Source: Phocoena phocoena (Eukaryota; Chordata; Mammalia; Artiodactyla; Phocoenidae). Taken from it: a DNA stretch of 64,000 bases. The position numbers and the translations under genes are program-made. The notes under the pieces are model-generated. The model had not been told where the DNA came from. It worked only from the letters and a program-made list of their open reading frames with translations, and searched no databases. The stretch lies in contig NC_089219.1 in the NCBI RefSeq assembly GCF_963924675.1, positions 146,960,288-147,024,287 of the forward strand. Reading direction: 5' to 3'. Below are positions 1 to 12,165 of this stretch, one piece after another; the first letter of the stretch is position 1, and each line of letters starts with the position of its first letter.

Positions 1-857
1 TATTTAAAAATAAACTAAAAGGTAATTATTAACTCCATTACATATGATGAAATTTAGAGAGGGTGAATGGTCACCCTGAGGTTGGGAGTGGAACCAGGAT
101 TCCAAATTGCAGCTTTTAGTCTCCAAAGCAGGACTTCTTGAGTTCTCGTATGCTGGCTTGATCTGCTAGCATGGCAATGAGCAGTTACTTCTTTTCCTTC
201 CCATTGTTACTACCCATTTCTTCCCAGACAATGAGATTCATTAGCTATGGATTTCAAGTCATAGGAAATAAGATTGTGAAAGTTAGTCACCAGTTACCAT
301 GCCAATACAAACATCCTCACACCCACTCCATCATTATCACGTTAGAAAAAGCAAACGCAATAACGGCAGCAAAGGCCAAAACGACGACATTAACAGAAAT
401 AGATGTGTTGCTGTCATGTGGGCCAGATGACATGGAGCAAGGACTAGATCTAGTTCCCAGGCCTTGTTCCCTTCCCCCTCCCTGCTTACCCTTATTCTTC
501 AGTCCTTCCTCATGCACAGATGGCTTCATTCAAAATCACTAAGTAGTCAGTATTTCAGCTGGTATGTCAAAGTTCTTAGCATTTATGGATTTTAGAGATT
601 CCTTTGAAGGCCTCTTTTTGTACATGATGAGCTGGTTTCAGACATCTCTCTTCCGGACTCCAATATTTTTCTGTAATGATAAATTTTGAGTCCACCTATG
701 CAATTGAAAGACGAGAGTCCCATTCAGGCTAGTGTTCCAGGTTATTGTCCTGAGGAACTGCTCTTGGATGTGCGTATTCTTGACAGTTGACTGCAGGACA
801 GTGAGCTGTAGGGGAATATAGATTTAGGGTCTGTATGTTCCTGCTCTGTACTCCAGG

Positions 858-1045
858 CACTTTCACACAGTATCCCATTTCCCCAGCAACCCAGGGAGGT
901 GAGCAGGTGTTTCTCCTTTTGTCAGACTAGCAGAAATGGAAGGCAAAGAAGTAAAGTAATTTGCCTCTAAGTGACTGAGCTGGAATTTGAACCCAGGAGG
1001 GTATAACTCCGTAGCCCGCATCTTTATTTCCTTATCAGATAATAT
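858..1045 (-). repeat. MIR SINE
   Basis: Reverse complement of the MIR core and tail: a tract of the cccatttcc/gcaacccagggaggtgagcag type, then agtaaagtaatttgcc and ctggaatttgaacccagg. Diverged; no target duplication seen. Confidence 0.7.
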
Positions 1046-1660
1046 GATGGGTGCACAAGTCACTGCGTTCACCGATCAGGATTTGCTGGGCTACACCTAA
1101 TGTGGGAAGCAGAAGATTCAACTACTGAGCTCCTTCTCTGCCTTTTTAGACTCTAATTGCTGTATCTCATTAATGTCTTGGAAGTGAGAGGGTGTCTCTG
1201 GACTGCTTTGAGCTCTCAATGCCAATGTTGGGTGTGTTAATAACCTTCCCCCCAAACCCACCAGTGTAGCTACCTGACTTAACGAGCATTTCATTCTCAT
1301 CAGATGGCTGCCAAATGGGGAACTAGGATTGTTAGACTTGTGATTTTGTTTTAAGGGAAATTCATATAACGTCTTTTTTCTTCTTCAAAAGAAAAAAAAA
1401 AGGAAGAAATTAAGCAGCATTAAAATAAGCAGCAGTGAGGCATAATCTTAATGGATATTGAATTTCAGGTACTGTCTGGTTTAAAAACAGGGATTGGAAG
1501 GGGCTTCTACTTCCTCAGTTTTTCCTGTGGGTACCTATGAAACCTGGGGTGCAGGGTAGCCAGGGAGGGAGTAGAGTTAAAGAAGGGGCGAGGGGAGAGA
1601 TGGAGAGAGAATGTTATAGTCTATATTCAGAAAATGGGCTTTTTATAGGTAAGCGACTCT

Positions 1661-1782
1661 TTTTTTTTTTTTTTGGCCGGCCGTGCGGCATGCGGGATCT
1701 TAGTTCCCTGACCAGGGATCGAACCCATGTCCCCTGCAGTGGAAGCACGGACTCTTAACCACTGCACTGCCAGGGAGGTCCC
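1661..1782 (-). repeat. Old CHR-type tRNA-derived SINE
   Basis: Poly(T) followed by ggccggccgtgcggcatgcg, gatcgaacccatgtcccctg (B-box region) and the 5' end cagggaggtccc, so it is inserted on the minus strand. It is the short, older type without the long tRNA-unrelated body. Imperfect target repeats aagcgactctt (left) and aagcagctctt (right) flank it. Confidence 0.85.
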
Positions 1783-1944
1783 TATAAGCAGCTCTTTTGA
1801 TCTATCCCTGCTCTTAAAAAAAAAATCAGTGAATAATCTAACCAGCTTACCTAAAGAAGAAATCAAAACCAATGTTTATGTCCATAGAGTTTGACGACAT
1901 ATGGTAAATTAAAACACGAACTGCAATAAAAGAAAGTCTTAGTA

Positions 1945-2095
1945 GCATGCTTCTCAAAGGTCTCAGTTGTAGCAGTATCACCTGGGAACTTGTTAGAAAT
2001 AAAAATTCTCTAGGGCCCACTCAAGACCTAATGAATCAGAAACTAGCGGTAAGACCCCCAAACTGTTTTAAAAGCCCTGATGAACTTTTGCTGGG
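1945..2095 (+). mobile_element. MER5-like hAT MITE fragment
   Basis: Pattern of MER5-type elements: cttctcaaaggtctcag, then tatcacctgggaacttgtta, gggcccactcaagacc, aatgaatcagaaact. Family assignment is by recall of the consensus layout. Confidence 0.55.
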
Positions 2096-3259
2096 AATTA
2101 AGAGTACAGAAACAAACATAGTTTGAAGGTAGAGTCTTCTTTAAATTCCAGTTTATTATCTGGAATTCGGCATTGAACGAAGTCAGTTTAGATAGACCCA
2201 TAAACTACCAACAGAGGGCAATGATTTTTAAATGATTATGAAAAGGAAAATGATTCATATTCTTTCTTTATCTCTAAGCTTTGATACAACTGCAGAAGTG
2301 GCAACTTATTTTTCTTCTTGAGTTTAGGAGTCCATTATCCTGTGCAAGTTGTTTATTAGAGGGGTGCATTTTCTAACAGAAATAATTTTATGAATAATGA
2401 CCAACTTCCTAGAGAAGCCCACAAGTCTGTTTAACCCACCAATTATTAAAAGTATGGTGGTGAGGGTCTAACAGCTCTGCAGAAGCTGGTCACCTGGAAT
2501 TCCAGAGATGCCCTTCTAACCAAAGGACAGGCTCTTCCCTTCTTCACTTCCTTTTGGTAGCAGGACGATTAGGTGCACCTGTCGTAGATGTCTCAAAGAG
2601 ACAGAGATGGGAGGGGGGAGGGGATTGTGACAGATGGCTCTCAAGACCAGGATGCTGTGAGGAGAATGGGGAGCTAGAGAGCCAGTTACATGTCGCAGAG
2701 AATAGCCAGGAGCTTAGGACCTGTGGCTTCCTGCTCAACACACTTCTTAGTTCCAGACTCACTCCTTGACCGTCTGCTTTCTGTCCCACCAAAGATCCTA
2801 GGGGTTGCGACGCCTACTTCCTTTGCCATTGCTCTTAATGTGTTGCTTCTGACTAGGGCTTCCTTCTATCTAGCGTTCATAGAATAGAACAGTCTCTCAG
2901 TTTCCCTTCTCTCTTGCCTTTTGAGAAACTGTGAATTTTATCCCAAATGCTGAAAGATAGCTGACTAGAGATAAAAAGTATCCTTATTAATGCTTATCCT
3001 TCCCTCACTCCATCCCGTGATTACTATTACCACCCTGATCATCTACTCTTTCTCACCTCTCCTCTCTTTTCCTTTTCTTGTCACTTTGATCTGCTGGAGG
3101 AAAGTTAAGAAAAGAATAAAGGGAGAAAAGAGTAAGAAATAAACCCAGAAAGATGTTCTTGAAATGAAGGGCATAAATTCTTGGGTCGAAAGGACTTATT
3201 GAAAGCCTAGCACAATGGATGAAAACTGAACCACAGCAAAAGGTACATCCTTATGAATT

Positions 3260-3660
3260 TGCAGAACATTGTGAAAAAAGGAGCTTCTAGAGAGAAAAAA
3301 ACAGGTTCACTGTGAAAGATGAAGGATTTGAATGCTTTTGACTTCTCAACAGCAAGACAATGGGCAATGCTACCAAAATTCTGCGAGAAATGATTTCTAA
3401 TCTAGAATTCTACGTCCAGACAAGGTATTAACTGAGTATGAGTCAACATATTAGGTCTCAAAGGTTTTTGCTCCCTTATAGCCTTTCTCAGAAAGCTATT
3501 AGAGGATGTCTTCAACCAACAGAAACAAGTAAACCAAGACACCAGAAGACATGGGGTGCAGAAATTGAGGGCTCTAACTGGAATAAGTGGAGTGACTTCC
3601 CAGGATACTGGAGTGGAGACAGCTGGCATTAGATCAGTTCAGAAGCCTCCAGGGAGGACT
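3260..3660 (+). repeat. HAL1/L1-type old LINE fragment
   Basis: The text around ctagaattctacgtccagac and the following gaggatgtcttcaaccaac and gaagacatggggtgcag resembles the body of HAL1/old L1 ORF1-region repeats. Heavily decayed with no usable open frame. The flanks up to about 4200 may belong to it, but I cannot show this. Confidence 0.4.
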
Positions 3661-5539
3661 TCTTTATGGAAATGGAGTGGATAGACCAACTAATGTGTTT
3701 TAATATGTTAAGAAGAAACTTATTTATCTGTGGGAGAGTTTGGAGTCAAATTAGCCACAGGTAAGCTAAGCAAATGAAAAGACAACGTCTGTTATTAGAA
3801 AACATTGCAGGAAAGGAAAAGTAACCGCAGTCATCACATGAAAAGTAATTACATGACTTAGATGTGACTAGCATTCATCTAGTTATAATATAAGCACAGA
3901 TAATTGTCTCACCAAGACGGTGATATAAATATCCTGGGAGGATGGGGCAATGGGAAAAGGAGTGGGGTTTGAGTATGAGATTGGAAGTAAGGGATGGGGT
4001 AGTAGGAGGAAGCTAAATTCTCAGAGGTGGGTGGATGATGCCTGAAACTGGAGCATCAGCACACAGTGATTCGAGCGTGATGTTCAGATGTGGCGATCAA
4101 TAGAAGAGCAATCAGCTAATTGAAAGTGGCTGCTTCTGCAGAACAGGAAATTGAAAAGGAAGAAGGCTGAGAGGACTAAGGATTTAAAAAAATGTCTTGG
4201 CCATCTAAATGATGTGTATGTATAATGTATACAAAAAGAAACACAAAATTTTCTAAAGAGAAATGAAAACTTTTGCTACCCTTCCCCCAAATTCCATACA
4301 GCAATTTCTAATTAAGGGTCAGAGAATACTGTCTTATTTTTCTCTGGGTAGGACCCAGAGCTCTTGGTGTGATACAGTATTAACTCTTAACCACTCAAAT
4401 AAAGAAACCTGCTCTTATCCACATCAGCATTTTGCCTTGGCATTGGTAAAGGTCTTCTTACTTCTTTCCCAACTTGAAAGGACCTCACTAATCCACACTG
4501 AGAGTCATCCAGGGCATCCTCTTCACTGTGGGGTTCAGTTATGGCCAGTGACACAGCGACGTTACAATCTCCCTCTCTCCCTCCCCATACCACACTCAAA
4601 TATCTGTTGAAGTCGTAGATGGACTTTAGGTCTTCCCTTCCGGTTAGGTTTTGAGTATTTAAAGGCATAATGCCTCATGTATAGATATCAATAAATAAAA
4701 TATACACATTCAGAGCATATAACCCTACTTCACATAAAATTAGAGAAGGGACACTGAAAGCAGAATTACCCGTTTTTAATAATAATAACATTTCATAATA
4801 GTAATAATAATTGAATAAGGCCCTCCTGAGGAGCCTTAACCTTCTGAATGCCTCAGAAACAAAGTAGGGTGGGAGCAGCCCTGGGCTGTACATGATGGAC
4901 GTGGCATCACTGCCTTAACTGTCTGACCAGCACACCAGTGTCTCAGACCTGCGCCTGGTTCTCAGATCATGGACAAGAGAGCTATTCTTACTGTATTGAT
5001 TTGGTGTAACTATTTTTTGAAGCTTAAGATTCAATCAGTTTTTGGCAGCCATTCTAAAAAAAGACACCTCTACCCTGCATTCTTGACTTCTGGTTCACTG
5101 TGGACTGGAAAACAGAGCTGAGGCAGGAGTGCCATGCAGGCTTGTTGAGTTACGGTCAGACTCACTGGGAACGAGGCTGGTCCTGACCACACTCGGTGGC
5201 ATTACTGGGCTGGAGGAGCAGCTTCGATCCCGTCTTGTGTGAGGTTATTTCTGAGCTTAGAAGAGCTGTGTCTGCGTTATTCAGGCTTGACGACTTCTGC
5301 TTTTCATCTGGTTCCTTTTGTTCAGATTGGCTCCACTCCTGGCGCCTTTCCAGAGCTGGCAGTCCTCTTTCCCATCCTTGTTTGCAATTCTTGTTGGGTG
5401 GATTCGTGTCCTCGGTTTTCCAGGCAGCCGTGTCCAGTGCTACTGGGCAGATTTACCCGAAGATTTCCTTCCCTTCCTTCTACAGCTATGCCTTTATTAT
5501 TTTTCCCTCCCTTAGTCTGTCAGCCAAGCCTGAGTAAGA

Positions 5540-6052
5540 TTATTTGAAAGAAATGATTGGGGTGTATCCATACAATGGGTTATATTCATCAGTAAGAGGG
5601 AATAAACTATGGATACATGCAACAGTATGAATGGATCTTGGACATTCTGCTAAGTGGAAAAAGCCAGTCTCAAAAGGTCACATACTGTATGATCCTATTT
5701 ATATAATGTTCTTGAAATGACATAATTATTAAAAAAGGAGAAGAGATTAGTGGTTTCTGGGGGGAGTGATTATAAAGGGGTAGTATAAGGGGATGGCTGT
5801 GGTGACGGAACAGTTCTGTATTTTGAATGTGGTACTCAGTACATGAATCTACGCATGTGACACTGTGACACAGAATTATACATACACTTTACGGCAATGT
5901 GAATCTTCTGGGTTTTATATTACGCTCTAGTTATATAAGCTGTAACCAGTGAGGAAACCGGCTAAGGGGTACACACATGGAATCGCTCTGTACTATCTTT
6001 ACAGTTTTCTGTGAATTTATAATTATTTTAAAATAAAACTTTTTAAAAAAAA
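5540..6052 (+). mobile_element. L1M 3'-end fragment
   Basis: A 5'-truncated old L1: actatggatacatgcaacag, agccagtctcaaaaggtcac, atactgtatgatcctattta and a final A-rich tail near 6030-6052 are the typical L1M 3' UTR series. Sense to KCNH1. No coding capacity. Confidence 0.75.
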
Positions 6053-7403
6053 ATAACTATTGCTATATGCAACAACATGGATAAATCTCAAAATAATTAT
6101 GCTGAATGAATAAGCCAGTCAGAAAAGGAAACAAAAAAAAATACAGATAATTAGACTACATCAAATCTAAAAACTTTAATGCTGCAAACCATACCATCAA
6201 GGAAGTGAAAAGACAACCGACATGATGTGAGAAAATATTTGCAAATCATGTATCTGATAAAGGATTTATATCCAGAATATGTAAAGAACTCTTATAACTC
6301 AATAATAAAAAGACAAACCCAACTGAAAACTGAGCACAGGATTTGAGTGGACATTCTCCAAGAAGACATGCCAATGGTTATTAAGCACATGAAAAGATGT
6401 TTAACATCATCAGTCATGTGAGAAATGCAAAGCAAAGCTACAGAGAGATAGCAGTTCACACTCACTAGGATGGCAATAATCAAAAAGACAGATAATAACA
6501 AGTGTTGATAAGGTTATGGAGACATTTGGGACCCTCATACCCCACTGGTGGGAATGTAAAATGGTGCAGCTACTTTGGAAAATACTATGGCAGTTCTTCA
6601 AAATGTTAAACATAGTTACCGTATAACACAGTAATTTTACTCCAAGAGAATTGAAAACATGTTCATACAAAAACTTGCGCGGCAGTGTTCATAGCAGCAT
6701 TATTCATCAGTGGAAAGGCCCCAATGCCCATGAACTGATGAATGAATGAATGAAATATGGAATATCCATACTATCCATAATATTGTGAACATTAGTCAAC
6801 GATAAAAAGGAATAAAGTACTGATGCATGCTACAACATGGATGAACCTTGAAAACGTTACGCTAAATGAAAGAAGCTACTCACAGGAAGCCACATGTATT
6901 ATTTAATTTATAAGAAATATCCAGAATAGGGAAGTCGAAAGGGACAGAAAGTGGATTTGCAGTTGCCTAGGATTAGGGGATTAGGGAGGAAATGGGGAAT
7001 GACTGATAAATGGATATAGGAATTTCTTTTGGGGGGTGGGGCATGAAAATATTCTAAACTTAGATTGTGCTAATGGTTGCACAGCTCTATAAATGTACTA
7101 AAAGCCATTGAACTGTACATTTTAAATGAATGTATTTGATGATGTTTAAGAAGAATATATACTGTCTGATTACATTTATATAAAATTCTTGAAAATGCAA
7201 GCTAATCTATGGTAACAGAAAACATCAGTTGCTTGGAGATGGGAGGCGGAGGGGGAGGGATTATAAATGCACATGACAAAACTTTTAGCGGTGATGGATA
7301 TGTTACTATCTATCTGGATTGTGGTGATTGTTTTATGGGTGTATACGTACGTCAAAGCTTATCAAATTGTATACGTCAACATGTACAGTTCATTGTATGT
7401 GAG
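6053..7403 (+). mobile_element. Outer L1M 3'-end copy, split by a younger L1
   Basis: The left part (6053-6130) reads gcaacaacatggataaatct to agccagtcagaaaagga. The right part (about 7150-7403) resumes exactly where that series continues, with atactgtctgattacattta, then cttgaaaatgcaagctaatc and a gggattataaatgcacatg body. The interval between them is another L1. Boundaries are good to about 20 bp. Confidence 0.65.
6131..7148 (+). mobile_element. Inner L1 (end of ORF2 plus 3' UTR) inserted in the outer L1
   Basis: Begins in the ORF2 C-terminal region (ctacatcaaatctaaaaact, aagaactcttataactcaat, actcactaggatggcaataa, ccccactggtgggaatgtaa) and runs through the 3' UTR (tggatgaaccttgaaaacg, actgtacattttaaatgaat). 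5'-truncated, and stop-ridden on the sense strand. Confidence 0.75.
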
Positions 7404-7417
7404 TAGTAACTCATTTT

Positions 7418-7534
7418 GGGGCTTCCCTGGTGGCGCAGTGGTTGAGAGTCCGCCTGCCGATGCAGGGGACACGGGTTCGTGCCCCGGTCTGGGAAGATCC
7501 CACATGCCACGGAGCGGCTGGGCCCGTGAATATA
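7418..7534 (+). mobile_element. Tailless, 3'-truncated CHR SINE with perfect target duplication
   Basis: Starts with the canonical ggggcttccctggtggcgca, contains the A box (tggcgcagtgg) and B box (gggttcgtgcc), and stops at ggcccgtga, roughly halfway along the full element, with no body, no 3' part and no poly(A). Perfect 14-bp direct repeats, tagtaactcatttt, lie at 7404-7417 and 7535-7548, immediately outside. The full-length copies in this window continue past this point with gccatggccgctg. This looks like a tailless retropseudogene and not a later deletion. Confidence 0.85.
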
Positions 7535-7584
7535 TAGTAACTCATTTTTAAAGTCAGGCATAGCAAAAGCATGTGAAATTCACT

Positions 7585-8330
7585 AATATGACAAATATTT
7601 ATTGGGTACTCGTATAGGGTTAGCTCCCCCGGCTGCAATGGCAAGGAAAAGCTGAGTCCAGCCTTCAAGCCTAATGTAAGGGCACAGGCAAAGAAAGAAG
7701 AATATGATTGCAAAATGGTGTCTATGACACGAGCTCAGTGGAAATACAGATAGTCCCTGACTTAGGATTTTTCGACTTTATAATGGTGTGAAACCGATAT
7801 GCCTTCAGTAGAGACTGTACTTCCAATTTTGAATTTTGATCTTTTCCTGGGCTAGTGATATGCAGTATGATATGCTGTTGTGATGCTGGGCAGTGGCAGT
7901 GAGCTACAGCACCTGGTCAGCCACGCGATCACAAGGATCAACCATTCTGTTTTTCACTTTTAATACAGGATTCAATAAATTACATAAGATATTTAACACT
8001 TTATTATACAACAGGCTTTGTTTTTCACGACTTTGCCCAACTGTAGGCTAATGTTCGCGTTCTGAGCGCGTTTAAGGTAACTAGGCTAAGCTGTGATGTT
8101 TGGTAGGTTAGGTGTATTAAATGCATTTTCGACTTACGATAGTTCCAATTTATGATGGGCTTATTGGAATGTAACCCTATCGTAAATCGAGGAAGATCTG
8201 TATGCCTGGGGAGTTGCAGTCACCCTCACGGGGACAGATGGAGGGGAGGAGTGTTGGGGAGGCTTCCTGGAAGAGGTAGCACTTGAGCTTAGCATTCGAG
8301 GGCCAATGGGGGTTACGTGTAGAGTGGGGG
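7585..8330 (-). mobile_element. L2 LINE 3' end, split by a Tigger-like transposon
   Basis: Left part (7585-7744): caaatatttattgggtactc and related text, the reverse complement of the L2 tail. Right part (8203-8330): aggcttcctggaagaggtag and cacttgagcttagcattcg, which are further inside L2. The DNA transposon lies between them. Diverged. Confidence 0.65.
7747..8200. mobile_element. Tigger/pogo-like non-autonomous DNA transposon
   Basis: A 454-bp element bounded by CAG...CTG with TA on both sides (7745-7746, 8201-8202), as for Tc1/mariner-pogo insertion. The ends are inverted repeats: cagatagtccctgacttagg at the left against the complement of the right end, cagatcttcctcgatttac. No transposase frame is present. 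The family name within Tigger is not resolved. Confidence 0.75.
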
Positions 8331-9093
8331 GTTTTATGATGACGTAATGGTCCTTCTTCATGCCACTAATGTAGGCGGAGCAGCAGTAGCATGTAGTAGG
8401 TGCTTGTTACATGTCCAGGGGACCTGATTTTATTCTGTTCATATCAAAGCCATGCTTTTTTCCCCCGGAACCACATCGCAGTGAAGTGGATTGCTGTGTT
8501 GACATGCACCTTAACAATAAATACAAAGCAAAGATATAACATCCTTCAATGCTGTTGGCAGACTTGCTATTATTTAATTATTTGTGATTACATTTTTAAA
8601 GTCTGTTTGCTATGTTGTCTGCTGTGTGAGAACCAGGACTGAGTGGCACGTTCCCCATCTTGTCTCTGGCAGGTAGTGTAGTTGGCACATAGCAGGGCTT
8701 TAAAAAGATGACTTGCTGATAGGTTTGGATTTGGGCTGGTCCAGAGCATATAAGAACACATTTGACTGATGGCTTCAGGCATGGTTCAAGCTTTTTGTGA
8801 AAAAACGTATACAGTGAAGCAGTCCAGCTGTCCTGTCTCCAGCCCCCACTGCTGTCTGTCTCCTACTTCTGGCCCCAGTCATGCCAGCTGCCCCACCCTA
8901 GCCCTGCCTCCCACAAGTTTGTCCTAGTGGCCTGGTGTTTGCAGACTCTTTCTTTGGGTCCACTCCCAGAGGCTTCACGGGGTGAGGTTCTTCTGAGAAG
9001 GTCAGAAGCATCTGCCAATGGGTGGGCAGCTCTGACCATTGGACTGCTCTGAGCAAGCTGGGCGTTCTTGGGCCCTAGTTCACGGACCACTGA

Positions 9094-9381
<288 letters not shown>

Positions 9382-9397
9382 TGAGGCTCACCTAGGG

Positions 9398-10018
9398 CAG
9401 TGCTTCTCACACCTGACTGTGCATCTGAATTCTCCTGGGTGTAGTTTTGGAATCCCAGGTCCTACCTCCAAAGATTTTGATTGCTTCCAGATCAGCCTTT
9501 CTCAAGAACCGGCAATTAAGAGATATTATTTTAGAAATTGGAGAGGCAGGGGTGTCTCCTGGAGAAGAGACGGACTTGCAGTCTAACTGTCTAGGACAGG
9601 ATTTCCCAGGCTGGTATGCTGATAAGAATCAGGGCCACCCAGGGTGAGATGACCAGTGTTACTGATTTTCCTTTCACCTCAGACTCCAAGATGGTACAGC
9701 ATTGCTGCTGATCCGCTCTTTATTCAAACTTGTGCTGTTTTGTTCATCATGGATTTTTTGCATGAATTTTGATTTTTCAGAGTATTGCCCTAAACTCTGA
9801 TTTATCTTGATGACTGAGTTTTTAGCATCTCCTTAAACTTTGTGTCCAAGGCTGTTGCCTTACTCTAGTCTTGGCCCTGTTAAAAACAGATTCCCAGCCA
9901 CAATCCCAGATCTTTGGAATCAGAATTTTGTGGGGAGGAATGGGGTGGAGCGGCGATTGAAAATCTGCATTTTTAACAAATGTCCTATTAGTTAGACGAG
10001 CCTGGGAGATACCGACCA
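9398..10018. mobile_element. MER5-like hAT fragments
   Basis: Two pieces with MER5-type wording: 9398-9495 (cagtgcttctcacacctgac, ggtcctacctccaaagattt) and about 9890-10018 (cagattcccagccacaatcc, gaaaatctgcatttttaaca, gagcctgggagata). The middle is not recognised. It could be two elements or one interrupted copy. Confidence 0.45.
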
Positions 10019-10044
10019 AGGGCTTGTGCCTTAATAAGCAGTTG

Positions 10045-10150
10045 ACTTAACCAGAGCATCCCTTAGGCTCCTTTTTAGGCATCAGTTTTCCCACCTGTAA
10101 AGTGGAAATGGCAATAAATATCTATCATTCTCCAAGAGTTGCATTATTCT
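10045..10150 (+). repeat. MIR fragment
   Basis: The segment catcagttttcccacctgta followed by aagtggaaatggcaataaat matches the central MIR segment (cagtttcctcatctgtaaaa type). Confidence 0.6.
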
Positions 10151-10652
10151 AGATGCATTTCAATAAAGTGAAGAAAATTTGGTGGTACTGGAAAGAATAG
10201 AGAAAAGATACAGTGGACTTTCAATTAATCATTTATGAATGATCTCCTTTGTAATATTTTCTGTGAGCAAAGATGTAATCCTAGGTTAGTTTTTCTCTGC
10301 TTCTCAAGTCTTTTTAATGGCACTTCGCCCTTTAATCACCATTCCTTAAGTACTCAGGGAATACTGATACCTTTCATTGTTAGAATGAGGCAAACAGAAC
10401 GATATCACGATTGCAAAAATACCTTATGACACCTTCAAAGCCAAATTCAGCTGCCTTGGGGATCAGCTCTCCATGCTCCTGGCCTTTCGCCATTGGAAGA
10501 GTCAGTTGAGAGTTGACAGTTTAATTGGGGAAATTTAACTAAATTTAACTGATCCCAACTCAAATGGAACAATACCTTGATTCTATTGAATATCTGCCAT
10601 AATAACAATAACCAGCTACCCTGTCTTGAAGGTGCATTAAGAGCAGATGTTT

Positions 10653-10842
10653 GGGCTTCCCTGGTGGCGCAGTGGTTGGGAGTCCGCCTGCCGATGCAGG
10701 GGACACGGGTTCGTGCCCCAGTCCGGGAGTATCCCGCATGCTGCAGAGCGGCTGGGCCCATGGGCCATGGCCGCTGGGTCTGCGCGTCCGGGGCCTGTGC
10801 TCCGCAGTGGGAGAGGCCGCAATGGTGAGAGGCCCGTGTACC

Positions 10843-10876
<34 letters not shown>
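10653..10876 (+). mobile_element. Full-length CHR-2-type SINE
   Basis: Complete element: gggcttccctggtggcgcag start, pol III A and B boxes, gggccatggccgctgggtct body, gaggcccgtgtaccgc end and a long A tail (~33 A). The target duplication agagcagatgtt is on both sides (left to 10652, right 10877-10888). Sense to KCNH1, in intron 8. Confidence 0.95.
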
Positions 10877-10881
<5 letters not shown>

Positions 10882-10894
10882 AGATGTTGACCGC

Positions 10895-11085
10895 ACGTGC
10901 CTGGCCCTGCATTCGTGCTTCACTTAGGCTTCATGACGACCCTGGGAGGCATCCGCCCTTATTTCTATTGAAGGGATGAGGACACAGCAACCCAGTTAAT
11001 TTTATTAATTGCCCCTGGTCACAGAGTTCAGAATGGCAGTCAGGGTTGGAACCCAGTTTTGTCTGACTTCAAAGCTTGTGCTTTT
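10895..11085 (-). repeat. MIR SINE
   Basis: Reverse MIR text: gccctgcattcgtgcttcac, atgaggacacagcaaccc, tggtcacagagttcagaatg, ggttggaacccagttttgtc. Confidence 0.65.
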
Positions 11086-11739
11086 CCTACTATTACTTTT
11101 TTGTTGTTGTTTTTAATTCAAAACATGTACTGGAGGGAAGAAGGACGAGTCCAGGTGAAGTTGCCCTCATTTCTCAGACAGGCAGGTCATCGGTTGGGTG
11201 GGACTTCATCCCTGGCTTTGCTAACCCCTGGCGCCACTGTGCCTGTTGTTTCTGCTCTGCTGTCTCAACCAGGTCCCTGTAGCTTCTGTGGGTGCCTCGC
11301 AGCTGATGGAGCAGAAAGGAACTTTGATCTCTCAGCCCTGGGGCTCCCTTTCCCAGGGGCCAGGATGCCTTTGTAAATCTGGTTGTTGGGAAAGAAACCC
11401 TTTCCTGCCCTCACTGCAGGTCTGGGCTGGGTGGCTGCCCATGGGAGACAGCACCCATCAGCATTGGCCCTCTCTTCCCCTCCCTGCTATCTCCCTGGAG
11501 GGCTCTGGGATTTGCCCCACGTCCTGATCCAGATGGAAGGGGGACTATTGTGACGCTCAGTGCAGAGCCCAGCCCAGCCTGGGGTGGCCGCTTTTCCTTG
11601 GCAGGCAGCTCCTGGGGAGAAAGCCAGTCCCAAGGTTCTGAGCCCTTCCCTGGTTTCCCTCCCCTCCAATCCAGGTCAGAATGGTCGATGATGACCAGGT
11701 GATGTGTGTGCGATAGAAGGGTGGGAGTGCTGGGCAACT

Positions 11740-11885
11740 CCGGTGTTACCAGTAATTATCTGATGACCTTGAGCATATCATTGGTCCCTCTGAGCCTCAG
11801 TTTCCTTGTCTGTGACACATGGAAACTAGATAACTTTTAAGAATAAGGCTGAGCTCTAAGGCCCTTTTAGCTCTGACCTCCTGGA
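11740..11885 (+). repeat. MIR3-like SINE
   Basis: The text tctgagcctcagtttccttg tctgtgacacatggaaa, followed by ctctaaggcccttttagctc, follows the MIR3 layout. Confidence 0.6.
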
Positions 11886-11944
11886 CTTCAAAGCCTCCCT
11901 CAGGATGACCCGCTGCTCTGCTGTGAAAGCAATGTCAGACATGG

Positions 11945-12165
11945 CAGCTCCCATGCATTGAGCCCTGTCCCGCGACAGGCATCGTACCAGGACTTTCACA
12001 CAGCAGCTCATGGACTCCTCTGAAGAATTCTATACTCAAGTTAGAAGAAGAAGACTTGGGGAAAGAAGTACAGCTTCAAGTCCACACGACTAGTACATGT
12101 GGAAGCCAGGACTTGAATCCAGATCTGCTTGATCCTAAAGCCTGTTCTCGCATCCGTGCTTCATC
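11945..12165 (-). repeat. MIR SINE
   Basis: Reverse MIR: acaggcatcgtaccaggact, ttcacacagcagctcatg, gaagccaggacttgaatcc, agcctgttctcgcatccg. Confidence 0.65.

Noticed and set aside
10447..10923. Minus-strand open frame with a phenylalanine run and an RTGARTRVPCIGRR phrase
   Set aside because: This is the CHR SINE translated through its poly(A) tail; the same phrase recurs at every CHR copy.
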